DNA of 64,000 nucleotides from DASSUW01 sp963835525 (GTDB taxonomy: Bacteria > Actinomycetota > Thermoleophilia > Solirubrobacterales > Solirubrobacteraceae), in NCBI GenBank assembly GCA_963835525.1, contig CAWIFM010000008.1, forward strand, positions 1 to 64,000, given 5' to 3'. The notes beneath the pieces are model-generated. The model had not been told where the DNA came from. It worked only from the letters and a program-made list of their open reading frames with translations, and searched no databases. Below, piece after piece: positions 10,058 to 18,765 of this stretch (position 1 is the first letter of the stretch; each line of letters opens with the position of its first letter). The translations under genes were made by a program, and so were the position numbers.

Positions 10058-11620
10058 ATGACCCTGGATATCGGGACCTACGAGGAAGCCGTCGCCGCGC
10101 ACGAGTGGCGCGTCCCCGATCGCTACAACATCGCGGCCGACTGCTGCGACAAGCACCCGGCCGACAAGCTCGCGATGATCCACGAGGACTTCGAGGGCAC
10201 GGTCCGGCGGATCCAGTGGGGCGAGCTGCAGGAGTGGTCGAACCGCTTTGCGAACGTCCTGCGCGCCCACGGTGTAGAGCGGGGTGACCGCGTCGCCATG
10301 CTGCTCCCGCCGACCCCCGAGACCGCCGCCTCCTTCTTCGGCACCTACAAGGCCGGGGCGATCCTGCTCTCGATGTCGGTGCTCTACGGCGACGACGGCA
10401 TCCGGCACCGGATCGACGACTCCGAGCCGAAGGTGCTGGTCACCAACGAGGCCAACAAGGACCGCGTGAAGGCCGACCAGGTCCTGGTCCTCGACCAGGA
10501 CCTGCTGGCCGGCGGCGACCCGGAGTTCGAGGCGGTCGACACGGCGGCCGACGACCCGGCGCAGCTCTACTACTCGTCAGGCACCACGGGGCTCGCCAAG
10601 GGCATCCTGCACGCGCACCGCTACCTGCTGGCGCACGAGGAGTTCGTCTACTGCCACGACGTCCAGGACGGCGAGCTGTTCCACGGCATGGGCGAGTGGG
10701 CGTGGGCGGCCGGCATCGCGCCGCTGCTCGGCCCGTGGCGGCTCGGCGCCGTGCAGCTGGTCTATCAGCGCCAGGGCGGCTTCGACCCGCACAAGCAGCT
10801 GGACTTCCTGTCCCGCCACGAGGCCTCCAACGTCTTCACCACGCCCACGGCGATGCGCTCGATGATGGCGATCTCCGACGCGGGCACGCGCTACCCGCAG
10901 AAGTTCCGCCGCGTGTGCTCGGCGGGCGAGCCGCTGAACCCGGAGGCGATCCGCTGGTTCCGCGAGCAGTACGGGCTCACGGTGCTCGACTACTACGGGC
11001 TCACCGAGTCCTATCCGCTGGTCGCCAACTACCCGTTCATGGACGTCCGCGAGGGGTCGATGGGCAAGCCGATGCCGGGCTGGGACGTGCAGATCCTCGA
11101 CGAGGACGAGAAGCCGGTGCCGCAGGGCGAGCGCGGCGAGATCTGCCTGCGCGCGCGCTCCAACCCGCACTATCCGCTCGGCTACTGGCGCAACGACGAG
11201 GCGTCGGAGGAGACCTTCGGCGGCGAGTGGTTCCACTCCAAGGACGCCGCGCGCTTCGACGAGGACGGCTACGTCTGGTACGAGGGCCGCGCCGACGACG
11301 TGATCATCGCCGCCGGCTACCGGATCGGGCCGTTCGAGGTCGAGTCCGCCTGCCTCGAGCACGAGGCGGTGGCCGAGGCGGCCGCGGTCGCGTCGCCCGA
11401 CGAGCGCCGCGGCAACGTGGTCAAGGCGTTCATCGTGCTGGCCAAGGGCCACGAGGGCTCCGACGAGCTGGTGGAGGAGATCCAGAGGTTCGTCCGCGAG
11501 CGTCTGTCGGCCTATGCATACCCTCGTCGCATCGAGTTCGTCGACGAGCTGCCGAAGACGCTCACCGGCAAGATCCGGCGCATCGAGCTGCGCCAGAAGG
11601 AGATGGAATCGGCGCAGTGA
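10058..11620 (+). CDS. AMP-dependent acyl-CoA synthetase
   Basis: 520 residues of the ANL superfamily: LYYSSGTTGLAKGILHAH (P-loop, about 170-187), YYGLTESYPLV (about 311), GRADDVIIAAGYRIGPFEVES hinge and PKTLTGKIRR with the catalytic lysine. It is shorter than Acs and lacks the acetate-specific DTWWQTETG box, so medium-chain or other acyl substrates are more likely. ATG 10058 follows GAGGGGAGGAG. The last bases overlap the GTG of the transglutaminase gene. Confidence 0.9.
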   Translation: MTLDIGTYEEAVAAHEWRVPDRYNIAADCCDKHPADKLAMIHEDFEGTVRRIQWGELQEWSNRFANVLRAHGVERGDRVAMLLPPTPETAASFFGTYKAGAILLSMSVLYGDDGIRHRIDDSEPKVLVTNEANKDRVKADQVLVLDQDLLAGGDPEFEAVDTAADDPAQLYYSSGTTGLAKGILHAHRYLLAHEEFVYCHDVQDGELFHGMGEWAWAAGIAPLLGPWRLGAVQLVYQRQGGFDPHKQLDFLSRHEASNVFTTPTAMRSMMAISDAGTRYPQKFRRVCSAGEPLNPEAIRWFREQYGLTVLDYYGLTESYPLVANYPFMDVREGSMGKPMPGWDVQILDEDEKPVPQGERGEICLRARSNPHYPLGYWRNDEASEETFGGEWFHSKDAARFDEDGYVWYEGRADDVIIAAGYRIGPFEVESACLEHEAVAEAAAVASPDERRGNVVKAFIVLAKGHEGSDELVEEIQRFVRERLSAYAYPRRIEFVDELPKTLTGKIRRIELRQKEMESAQ

Positions 11621-13968
11621 CCACATCCGAGCGCGGCCCGGACGCGCTGCTGCCACTGTGGGCGGCGCGGCTGCTGGGGTTTGCCGCGCTCGCCTCGCTG
11701 GGCGCGCTCGAGTGGCAGCGGATGGTCGCGGGGCTGAGCTCCGGCCGGGCCCTGCTGTGGGTGGCTGCGGCGACGGCCGCCGCCGCGCTGGTCATCGCCT
11801 GCGAGCGGGTGCCGCCGCGCTGGTACACGCTGGCGCTGCCGGCCGCCACGGCAGCCGGACTGTTCGCGGCGGTCGCAGTGTCCGGGATCGACCTCACGTA
11901 CCTCAAGCCGCGCAACTGGGGCGAGCTGATCGATGGCGTAGTGAGCGGCGCGCAGTCGCTCGGCACCGTGCGGATGCCCTACGACGGCAGCGATCCGTGG
12001 CCCCGCGCCGCGCTCCAGGTCGGCGGCGCGCTGCTCCTCGTCCTGTCCGCGCAGCTCGCCTGCTGGCCGCGGGGCGGGGGCGCCCGCGGATACCCGTTCC
12101 TCTCGCTCATCGGGCTGCTCGTGCTCGTCGTCTCGCCCGTCGTCTCGCTCGGCGGCACGCGGCCGCTGCTGCTCGGCGCGGCGATCGCGGCGCTCACCGT
12201 CTGCTTCCTGTGGCTCGAGCGTCTGCCGCTGCGGCCCGGCCTGGGCGTGGCCGCGCTGCTCGGCGTGGCGCTGGCCGGCGCGCTGCCGCTGGCCGCGGTC
12301 GCCGACCGCGGCGAGCCGTGGTTCGACTACAAGGCGTTCGCCGAGGGGATCGGGCCCGATGACCCGATCCGCTTTTCCTGGAACCAGGATTACGGCCCGA
12401 TCGACTGGCCGCGCGACGGCAACGAGGTGATGCGCGTCGCCTCCGACGAGCCGCACTACTGGAAGGCGGCCAACCTCTCGACCTTCGACGGGAGGGGCTG
12501 GAACGAGCAGGCGCCCGAGCGCGGCGGCGACGACTTCGAGGAGGAGCTGCGCGAGGACTGGCGCAACAAGCCGGGATGGCAGGACAGGGTCGAGGTCTCG
12601 ATCCGGCGAATGCGCACGCTCGACGTCCCGGCCCCCGGCACGATCATGGAGATCGACAACGCGACGCGGCCGCTGCGCCCGTCCGGTGTCCCCGGCCGCT
12701 GGACGGCGAGCTCGGAGCTGCGGCGCGGCGACTCCTACACAGCCGAGGTCTACGACCCCGAGCCGACGGCGGGCGAGCTGCGCCAGGCCAGCCGGACGGG
12801 CTTCCGCGTCGCGCGCTCCGACCAGCTCGAGATCACCGTGCCGTTCCTGCCGGGGCGCCAGCCGACGGTCCGATCGGTGGGCGGCGTCACGGACGGGCGG
12901 ATCGACGAGGCGGTCGTCCACTTCCGGCCGTTCGGCGACGATGACGTCGGCTACGTCACCTATCCGAAGGTGCAGCGCACGCGCTACGACGCGATCGAGG
13001 GCACCTTCCGCCGCTCGCAGTACGAGCGGACTTGGGAGCTGGCCAAGGAGTTCCGCGCGACCGCCGAGACTCCGTTCGAGTACATCCTGCTCGTCAACAG
13101 CTACCTGCGCGGCGGCGCGTTCGGCTACTCCGAGCGGCCGCAGCAGCCGCCGGCCGGCCGCGCGCCTCTCGACACCTTCCTGATCGACACCAAGGAGGGC
13201 TACTGCCAGCACTTCTCGGGTGCGATGGCGCTGCTGCTGCGGATGGGCGGGATCCCGGCGCGGGTGGCCACCGGGTTCAGCCCGGGCGGCTTCTCGAAGC
13301 GCCGCGACGCCTGGATCGTGCGCGACACCGACGCCCACGCCTGGGTCGAGGCGTGGTTCGACGAGCTCGGCTGGATCACCTACGACCCGACGCCCGACTC
13401 CACCCCGGCGCGCTCGCAGATCGCCGCGCTGGAGGCGGCGCCGGCCCCGATCCCGACCTCGCCGACCGAGACCGACCCGGCGGCCGGGGGTGGCCCGGGC
13501 GGGCAGCAGCCGGGCGTGCTGCGGCCGAACCTGCTCTTCGACCCGTTGCGCAACAGCCCCGGGACGGCGCCCGACGAGGAGGGCACGGGCCGGGCCTGGT
13601 GGGTCTTGGCATTGATCGGGCTCGCCGTCGTCTTCGTCGCCTTCGTGTTGGTCCGCTGGCTGCGTGCCCGGCGCCGGCGCGGCCCGCTGTCGCCGCTCGA
13701 CCGCGCGGTGGCCGAGCTCGAGGCCGCGCTGCGGCGCGCCGGCCGCCCGCTGCCGACCGGCACGACGCTGCGCCAGCTCGAGCAGCGCCTAGGCGCGTCA
13801 CCGGACGCGACCGAGTACCTGCGCGCGTTGAGCGCCTCGCGCTACGGGCCCGCGGCCGCGCCGCCGACGTCGGCGCAGCGGAAGGCGTTGAGGCGGGCTC
13901 TCGCGCAGGGGCTCGGGCCGACGGGTTGGCTGCGTGCGCTGTGGGCGTTGCCGCCGCGGCCGCGGTGA
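11617..13968 (+). CDS. TgpA-like membrane transglutaminase-domain protein
   Basis: 783 residues from GTG 11617, which overlaps the previous stop. About six N-terminal membrane helices (20-230) precede a large extracytoplasmic region with a transglutaminase core: Cys in EGYCQHFSGAMA, His in DTDAHAWVEAWF and Asp in GWITYDPTPDS, the full triad. A Pro/Gly-rich linker, one helix near 670 and a C-terminal DUF4129-like segment follow. The layout matches TgpA/DUF3488 proteins of actinobacteria, which often sit with MoxR and DUF58 genes; those are absent here. The physiological substrate is unknown. Confidence 0.88.
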   Translation: MTTSERGPDALLPLWAARLLGFAALASLGALEWQRMVAGLSSGRALLWVAAATAAAALVIACERVPPRWYTLALPAATAAGLFAAVAVSGIDLTYLKPRNWGELIDGVVSGAQSLGTVRMPYDGSDPWPRAALQVGGALLLVLSAQLACWPRGGGARGYPFLSLIGLLVLVVSPVVSLGGTRPLLLGAAIAALTVCFLWLERLPLRPGLGVAALLGVALAGALPLAAVADRGEPWFDYKAFAEGIGPDDPIRFSWNQDYGPIDWPRDGNEVMRVASDEPHYWKAANLSTFDGRGWNEQAPERGGDDFEEELREDWRNKPGWQDRVEVSIRRMRTLDVPAPGTIMEIDNATRPLRPSGVPGRWTASSELRRGDSYTAEVYDPEPTAGELRQASRTGFRVARSDQLEITVPFLPGRQPTVRSVGGVTDGRIDEAVVHFRPFGDDDVGYVTYPKVQRTRYDAIEGTFRRSQYERTWELAKEFRATAETPFEYILLVNSYLRGGAFGYSERPQQPPAGRAPLDTFLIDTKEGYCQHFSGAMALLLRMGGIPARVATGFSPGGFSKRRDAWIVRDTDAHAWVEAWFDELGWITYDPTPDSTPARSQIAALEAAPAPIPTSPTETDPAAGGGPGGQQPGVLRPNLLFDPLRNSPGTAPDEEGTGRAWWVLALIGLAVVFVAFVLVRWLRARRRRGPLSPLDRAVAELEAALRRAGRPLPTGTTLRQLEQRLGASPDATEYLRALSASRYGPAAAPPTSAQRKALRRALAQGLGPTGWLRALWALPPRPR

Positions 13969-13976
13969 GTGCGGGC

Positions 13977-14122
13977 GAACGTCAACCCCGGCATTGAGGG
14001 AGCGGGATCGAGGCTTGCGACGGCTCGATTGGTCACTTTGTTCCCGTGGAGGGAACAAAGTGACCAATCGGCAGGCCGCGCGGTCGAAACCTCGCTTCCC
14101 TACCCAGCCGCAGTTGACGTTC
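13977..14122. repeat. Hairpin repeat element, copy 2 (146 bp) with nested palindrome
   Basis: The ends are GAACGTCAAC (13977-13986) and GTTGACGTTC (14113-14122). The flanking blocks CATTGAGGG-GCGGGATCGA and TCCCTACCCAGC match copy 1 at 8888-8972. Extra central sequence includes a perfect 20-bp inverted repeat (14026-14045 with 14051-14070, 5-base loop). It fills the space between the convergent transglutaminase and thyX genes and may act as a two-way terminator. Confidence 0.78.
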
Positions 14123-14130
14123 CCGCGCCC

Positions 14131-15729
14131 TCAGCGCGACAACGCCGCACGCCGATCGTGCTGGCGCATCTCACTGAGGATCCGCTCGAGCCGCGGCTCC
14201 GACGAGCGGTCGACGTAGTCCATCGCGGCGGCGACCGCCGGGTGGCGCGAGGCGATCTGGGCGTGCAGCTCGTGCGCGACGGCGCGGTAGCCGGGATGAC
14301 CCTCGCGGCCCGAGCGCAGCTCGATCAGGTGCATCGCCTCGCGGGCGTTCATGTCGAGCACGTAGCGCATCCGGTAGCCGAGGCAGAGCGCGTACGGCGC
14401 GGCTTCGGCGAGCCCGGCGCCGGCACCGGCGAGCCGCTCGTACTCGGCCCGTGAGCGCTCGAGCGCGCGGGCGTAGAGGTCGCCGCAGCCGGCGGCCGCG
14501 ACCTCCTCTGGCACGTCGGCGCCGAGGTCGGGCGACAGCCGCTGCCACTGGACGGTGAGCATGCGGTGGCGCTGCAAATCCCGGAACGCGCCGTAGTCGG
14601 ACACGATCTCGAAGCGGTAGCGCAGCGCCTCGAAGCCGCGGCCCGGCCGGTGGCGGCGGTTGCGCCGTTCGCCCACGAGGTCGGCGAGCGCGCGGGCGCG
14701 CTCCTCGGAGCCGAGCGCGCGGATCGCCTCCAGCGTGTCGTCCTCGCCGGCCGTCGCGGCCTCGAAGAGGAGCGCGGCCAGCAGCTGCTCCTCGTCGCCG
14801 TCGCAGTGCAGCAGGCGGACCGACGGGCGGTCGTCGGACTCGTCGCGGCGGTCGAGCCCCAGGCGCGCGGCCCAGCGCTCGGTCGCCTCGCGGCGGCGCT
14901 CGAGATAGGAGACCCACTCGCCCCCGCGGTCGGGCCGCTCGACGCGCGAGACGAAGCTCGGCATGACCGCCTTGATGGCGTCGAGGATCATCTGGCCGTA
15001 GGCGCGCGCCTCCGGCAGCGGGTCGGCCATCAGGTGCAGGATCAGCTGCTCGTAGGCCTGGCCGGTGGCGTAGATGCCCATGTGCGAGAGCGAGGCGGCG
15101 GGCAGCAGGCCGCGCAGCAGGTCGTACGACTTGGCGTTCACGGCCCGCCGGCGCGCCGCCTCCGGCTCGCCCTCGCTGCGCGGGAACGTCTCGTCCACCC
15201 ACGAGCGCACGCGCGGGAGCGCCTCGGCGTAGGCGCCGAACAGCGCGTCCATCGCCGCCTCGTACTCGGGGCCGAGCGCCTCGTCGCGGTAGTAGCGGTA
15301 GCCGCCGCCGGGCATCGGCGCGTCGTAGGCGATGTAGCGCGTCGACTGCTCGAGGTACGCCGCCAGCCGCGGCCGCTGGAGCGTCTTGGTGAGGATGTTC
15401 GAGACCCACTCGCAGGCGACGTGCGCGCCGCCGAGCTGGGCCACCGAGTCGTCCCCGTAGCCGACGAAGATCCGCTCGTAGAGCTCCGCCGCCCGAGTGC
15501 CCTCGCCGGCGTCCCAGCCGGCGCCGGAGGCCTCCGGCAGCGAGTCGGCGAACTCGTCGAGGAACAGCCGCCGCAGCGTGCCCGGATAGCGCGAGTAGCG
15601 CGCGAACAGCGCGCCCTTGACCGTCTCCGGCAGGTTGACGAGCGCGAACACCGGACCGTCCAGCGACGTCACGTGCGGAGCCAGGCGAGCCTGCTCGGCA
15701 GCGGTCAGATCATCGGACGGGTAGCGCAC
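14131..15729 (-). CDS. thyX: Double-length ThyX-type FAD-dependent thymidylate synthase homologue
   Basis: 532 residues, about twice a canonical ThyX (220-250). Both halves carry ThyX-like helices: N-terminal EQSTRYIAYD (about 128) and C-terminal RHRMLTVQWQRLSPD (about 408), a relaxed version of the RHR-x7-S ThyX motif, followed by YRMRYVLDMNAREAMHLIELR. Flavin-dependent dTMP synthesis is the family role. Whether this long form is catalytically equivalent is not shown by sequence. GTG start at 15729, with a TAACGT -10-like element ending 9 bases upstream (15744-15739), could give a leaderless message. Confidence 0.78.
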   Translation of the reverse strand: MRYPSDDLTAAEQARLAPHVTSLDGPVFALVNLPETVKGALFARYSRYPGTLRRLFLDEFADSLPEASGAGWDAGEGTRAAELYERIFVGYGDDSVAQLGGAHVACEWVSNILTKTLQRPRLAAYLEQSTRYIAYDAPMPGGGYRYYRDEALGPEYEAAMDALFGAYAEALPRVRSWVDETFPRSEGEPEAARRRAVNAKSYDLLRGLLPAASLSHMGIYATGQAYEQLILHLMADPLPEARAYGQMILDAIKAVMPSFVSRVERPDRGGEWVSYLERRREATERWAARLGLDRRDESDDRPSVRLLHCDGDEEQLLAALLFEAATAGEDDTLEAIRALGSEERARALADLVGERRNRRHRPGRGFEALRYRFEIVSDYGAFRDLQRHRMLTVQWQRLSPDLGADVPEEVAAAGCGDLYARALERSRAEYERLAGAGAGLAEAAPYALCLGYRMRYVLDMNAREAMHLIELRSGREGHPGYRAVAHELHAQIASRHPAVAAAMDYVDRSSEPRLERILSEMRQHDRRAALSR

Positions 15730-15758
15730 GGGTCGGCCACGTTAGCGCGGCCGTCGGA

Positions 15759-15784
15759 GGGACCGGGTGTGCACCCCCGGTCCC
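15759..15784 (-). terminator. Hairpin downstream of the DUF378 gene
   Basis: GGGACCGGG (15759-15767) pairs with CCCGGTCCC (15776-15784) around an 8-base loop, 16 bases past the DUF378 stop and 30 bases before thyX on the same strand. No T-tract is evident. Confidence 0.5.
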
Positions 15785-15799
15785 CTCGAGTCGGCGTGC

Positions 15800-16030
15800 T
15801 TAGACGCCCGCGGCGGTGCGGTGGGTGCCGACGCGGAACTCCTCGAGCAGCTTGGGGACCATCATCAGGCCGGCGATGCCGACGATGACGTAGATCACGT
15901 CGGCGACCGTCCCGGCGCCGAAGATCTCCTCCACGAGGTTGAACTCGAAGAGACCCACCATGCCCCAGTTGAGGGCTCCGACCACTACGAGCGCGAGCCA
16001 CACGGGCTCGAGGCGCTTGATGAACTCCAT
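15800..16030 (-). CDS. DUF378 family membrane protein
   Basis: 76 residues with two hydrophobic helices (about 10-30 and 42-62) and the family-typical ALNWGMVGLFEFNLV segment. A strong ribosome-binding site (AAGGAGGAAGCG on the minus strand) fixes the ATG at 16030. Function unknown; a single small gene isolated by a hairpin downstream. Confidence 0.82.
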   Translation of the reverse strand: MEFIKRLEPVWLALVVVGALNWGMVGLFEFNLVEEIFGAGTVADVIYVIVGIAGLMMVPKLLEEFRVGTHRTAAGV

Positions 16031-16088
16031 CGCTTCCTCCTTGCGGTGCGACGGATTGTGCGAGACGACACAAAGTACGCTCGCGGGG

Positions 16089-17192
16089 CTAGCCGGTTAC
16101 ACCGCAGTCTGCACGTTCGCGTGCACGCGAGCCGTCCGTCCACGCCTGGGCGGCGACGAGCCGGCGGTCCAGCTCCGTCTCGGACGCGTCGACGCCCACC
16201 GACACACCCAGGCTCGCGCTGAGCTCGACGCCCTCCGAGCCGTCGTCGACGTCGTAGACCGCACGCTCGACGATCCCGCTGCGCACCGCGCGGACAACCA
16301 GCGACCGCAGGTCGCGGCCGAGCAGCGCCTCCGCGGCGGCGCGATTCCCCGGGTCGCGCAGGTCGAGCCGCGCGACGGTCTCCACCAACTGGTCCGCCCG
16401 CGTGCCTCGCTGCACCGTGCGGAAGGCGATCTCGCGCGGCCCGGCGGCGTCGGTTGTGAGCTCGACGATCGAGTCGCCGGTCGAGGGACCCTCGATCCTC
16501 GCGTCCACGCCCGGCAGGGAGATCCCGCCGGCGAACGAGTCGGCGCGCGTGCGCAGGTAGTACGTGGTGAGGCCGCGGCCGACCCGCGCGCCCGCGGCGG
16601 AGCGAGCCGTCGCCTCGAACTCGGTCAGCGTCAGCGGCCCGAGGCCCGCCTCCGCCTCGCCGCCCACCACGGCGCCCACGTTGCCGAAGCGCCACGTCGC
16701 CGGAACATGGTCCTCGCGGTCCTGGTCGTCGAGGAAGCGCCGAGCCGACGCCGAGTCCGGGAACTCCCACGCCCGCCCCGACATGAGCGTGTAGTCCAGC
16801 TTGCCGCTCAGCTCCGCGCTGACGCCGAGCGGGCTCGCCTCGACGCCGATGCCGACCTTGCCGCCCAGCCGGCGCTCGTCGGCGTGGGTGACGATCACGG
16901 TGCCGTCGGAGCGGCGCGACGCCGTCCACTCGTCGTCCGCGCCGAAGCGGATCGAGGCGACCGTGAAGGTCAGCCCCTCACCGCGCGTGCTCTCGGCGAC
17001 CGTGCAGGGCGCCAGGCCGGCCGCGTCGGCGTCGGACGCCCGGCAGACGTCGCCGGCCACGATGCAGATGCCCGTCCGGATCCCGCCGGCCACCGCCTCG
17101 CCGATCGTCTCCAGCCCGACGACGGCCCCGGTGCCGGCCAGGGCGGCACCCACGAGCCCGAGGAGCGCGGTGTACTCAGCGGACGAAGGCAC
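16089..17192 (-). CDS. Secreted protein with pilin-like N-terminus
   Basis: 367 residues. The first 40 (SSAEYTALLGLVGAALAGTG then a hydrophobic run) resemble Flp/TadE-type class III signal peptides, with a Glu-Tyr pair just before the helix. The rest is soluble and beta-rich with several Cys (CIVAGDVC, APC) and no recognised domain. Similar EY-LL-LVG N-termini are common in Thermoleophilia. It stands alone with no pilus assembly genes in the window. Function not known. Confidence 0.6.
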   Translation of the reverse strand: MPSSAEYTALLGLVGAALAGTGAVVGLETIGEAVAGGIRTGICIVAGDVCRASDADAAGLAPCTVAESTRGEGLTFTVASIRFGADDEWTASRRSDGTVIVTHADERRLGGKVGIGVEASPLGVSAELSGKLDYTLMSGRAWEFPDSASARRFLDDQDREDHVPATWRFGNVGAVVGGEAEAGLGPLTLTEFEATARSAAGARVGRGLTTYYLRTRADSFAGGISLPGVDARIEGPSTGDSIVELTTDAAGPREIAFRTVQRGTRADQLVETVARLDLRDPGNRAAAEALLGRDLRSLVVRAVRSGIVERAVYDVDDGSEGVELSASLGVSVGVDASETELDRRLVAAQAWTDGSRARERADCGVTG

Positions 17193-17229
17193 ACCACCCG
17201 TAGGCGGCGCCGCCGAGAGTTCGCCCCCT

Positions 17230-18765
17230 CTAGACCAAAGAGGACAGCGCAGCGCCCGCGTCGCGGGCGACGTCGAACACCGGCTCGGGATAGACCCCGA
17301 GGAAGATCGTCGCCAGCGCGCACACCACGGCGACGAACACGAGCTCCGGCTGCCGGTGCCGCGGCAGCGCGGCGGCCGGCTCGGCGTCCGCCTCCTGCGA
17401 GCCGCCGGCGATCGCCGGGCGCCCGCCCGGCACGCGCCCGGGTCGCAGCGCCACGGCCTCGGACGGCGAGCGCATCCAGACGGCGGCCACCACGCGCAGG
17501 TAGTACGCCAGCGAGATAGCCGAGCCGATCACGATCGCCACGCCGACCCAGCCGTAGTCGTTCTGGACCGTCGCGTCGATCAGGTACACCTTTCCGAAGA
17601 AGCCGGCGGTGGCCGGGAAGCCGGCCAGCGCCAGCATCGCGATCGTCATCGGCCACGCGAGCAGCGGCCGGTCCGCGCCCAGCCCGTACAAAGACGAGAT
17701 GTCATCGCCCAGCCCGGTCTCGCGCTCGCGCGCCACGATCACCGCGAAGGCGCCCAGGTTCATCACCGTGTAGGCGATCAGGTAGAAGACCGTCGCCTGC
17801 ACGCCGAGCCGCGTCGAGACCAGGACGCCGGCGAGCATGTAGCCGGCCTGCGCGATCGACGAGTAGGCCAGCATCCGCTTCAGCGACGACTGCCCGATCG
17901 CGCCCACGTTGCCGACCACGATGGTGATCACCGCGAGCACGGCCAGCAGCGGGCCCCACGTCTGCGCCGAGTCGATCAGCGCCACGTCGAACAGCCGCAG
18001 CATCACGCCGAAGGCCGCCGCCTTGGTGGCCACCGCCATGAAGCCGGTGACGGCGGTCGGCGCGCCCTCGTAGACATCCGGCGTCCACTGGTGGAAGGGC
18101 GCCACCGACGCCTTGAACGCCAGGCCCGCCACGACCAGCGCGATGCCGGTGTAGAGCAGCACGTCGGAGGTCGCCGCCTCGGCGATCCCGGCGTAGTCGG
18201 TCGTGCCGGTCGCCCCGTAGAGCATGGCGAGCCCGTAGAGCAGAGTCGCCGACCCGACCGACCCGACGATCAGGTACTTGAGCCCTGACTCCAGCGACGC
18301 CTCGCGCCGCATGTGCGTCGCGCACAGCACGTAGAGCGGGATCGACAGGAGCTCGAAGCCGAGGAACAGCGTGATCAGGTTCTGGGCCGCGACGAGCACG
18401 ACCATGCCGAGGATCGAGCTGAGCAGCAGCGCGTAGTACTCGCCCTCGCCGGCCTCGACGACCGCGCGCGAGCGCCACGAGAGCAGCACCGCGGCGATGC
18501 CGCCGCCGCAGAAGATCATCATCAGCGTCAGCGTGAGGTCGTCGATCGCCAGCGAGCGCTCGACGATCTCCGTGTTCACGCCCCACTGCCATACGCCGAG
18601 GCCGGCGGTGATCGCCAATGCCAGCACCGTCAGCCCGGGCACCACGTGGCGGCGCACGAAGCCGGAGCGCATGAGCCCGACCAGCAGCACCAGGCACGCG
18701 CCGCCCGTCAGCGCGAGCAGCGGGGAGAGCGCCTCCCAGTCGATGGTCGGGGCCTTGGGCGTCAC
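17230..18765 (-). CDS. nuoN: NADH-quinone oxidoreductase subunit N
   Basis: 511 residues, about 14 membrane helices of the antiporter-like family with conserved FHQWTPDVYEGAPT and SVGSATLLYGLAMLYG regions. It forms part of the proton-pumping arm of complex I. It overlaps nuoM by four bases and ends the J-K-L-M-N block. The region between helices 13 and 14 carries a charged loop (EAVALRPGRVPGGRP), a common actinobacterial feature. Confidence 0.95.
   Translation of the reverse strand: MTPKAPTIDWEALSPLLALTGGACLVLLVGLMRSGFVRRHVVPGLTVLALAITAGLGVWQWGVNTEIVERSLAIDDLTLTLMMIFCGGGIAAVLLSWRSRAVVEAGEGEYYALLLSSILGMVVLVAAQNLITLFLGFELLSIPLYVLCATHMRREASLESGLKYLIVGSVGSATLLYGLAMLYGATGTTDYAGIAEAATSDVLLYTGIALVVAGLAFKASVAPFHQWTPDVYEGAPTAVTGFMAVATKAAAFGVMLRLFDVALIDSAQTWGPLLAVLAVITIVVGNVGAIGQSSLKRMLAYSSIAQAGYMLAGVLVSTRLGVQATVFYLIAYTVMNLGAFAVIVARERETGLGDDISSLYGLGADRPLLAWPMTIAMLALAGFPATAGFFGKVYLIDATVQNDYGWVGVAIVIGSAISLAYYLRVVAAVWMRSPSEAVALRPGRVPGGRPAIAGGSQEADAEPAAALPRHRQPELVFVAVVCALATIFLGVYPEPVFDVARDAGAALSSLV

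Noticed and set aside
14026..14070. Inverted repeat as a CRISPR unit or tRNA
   Set aside because: Single copy with no spacer series, and no cloverleaf or anticodon arm.
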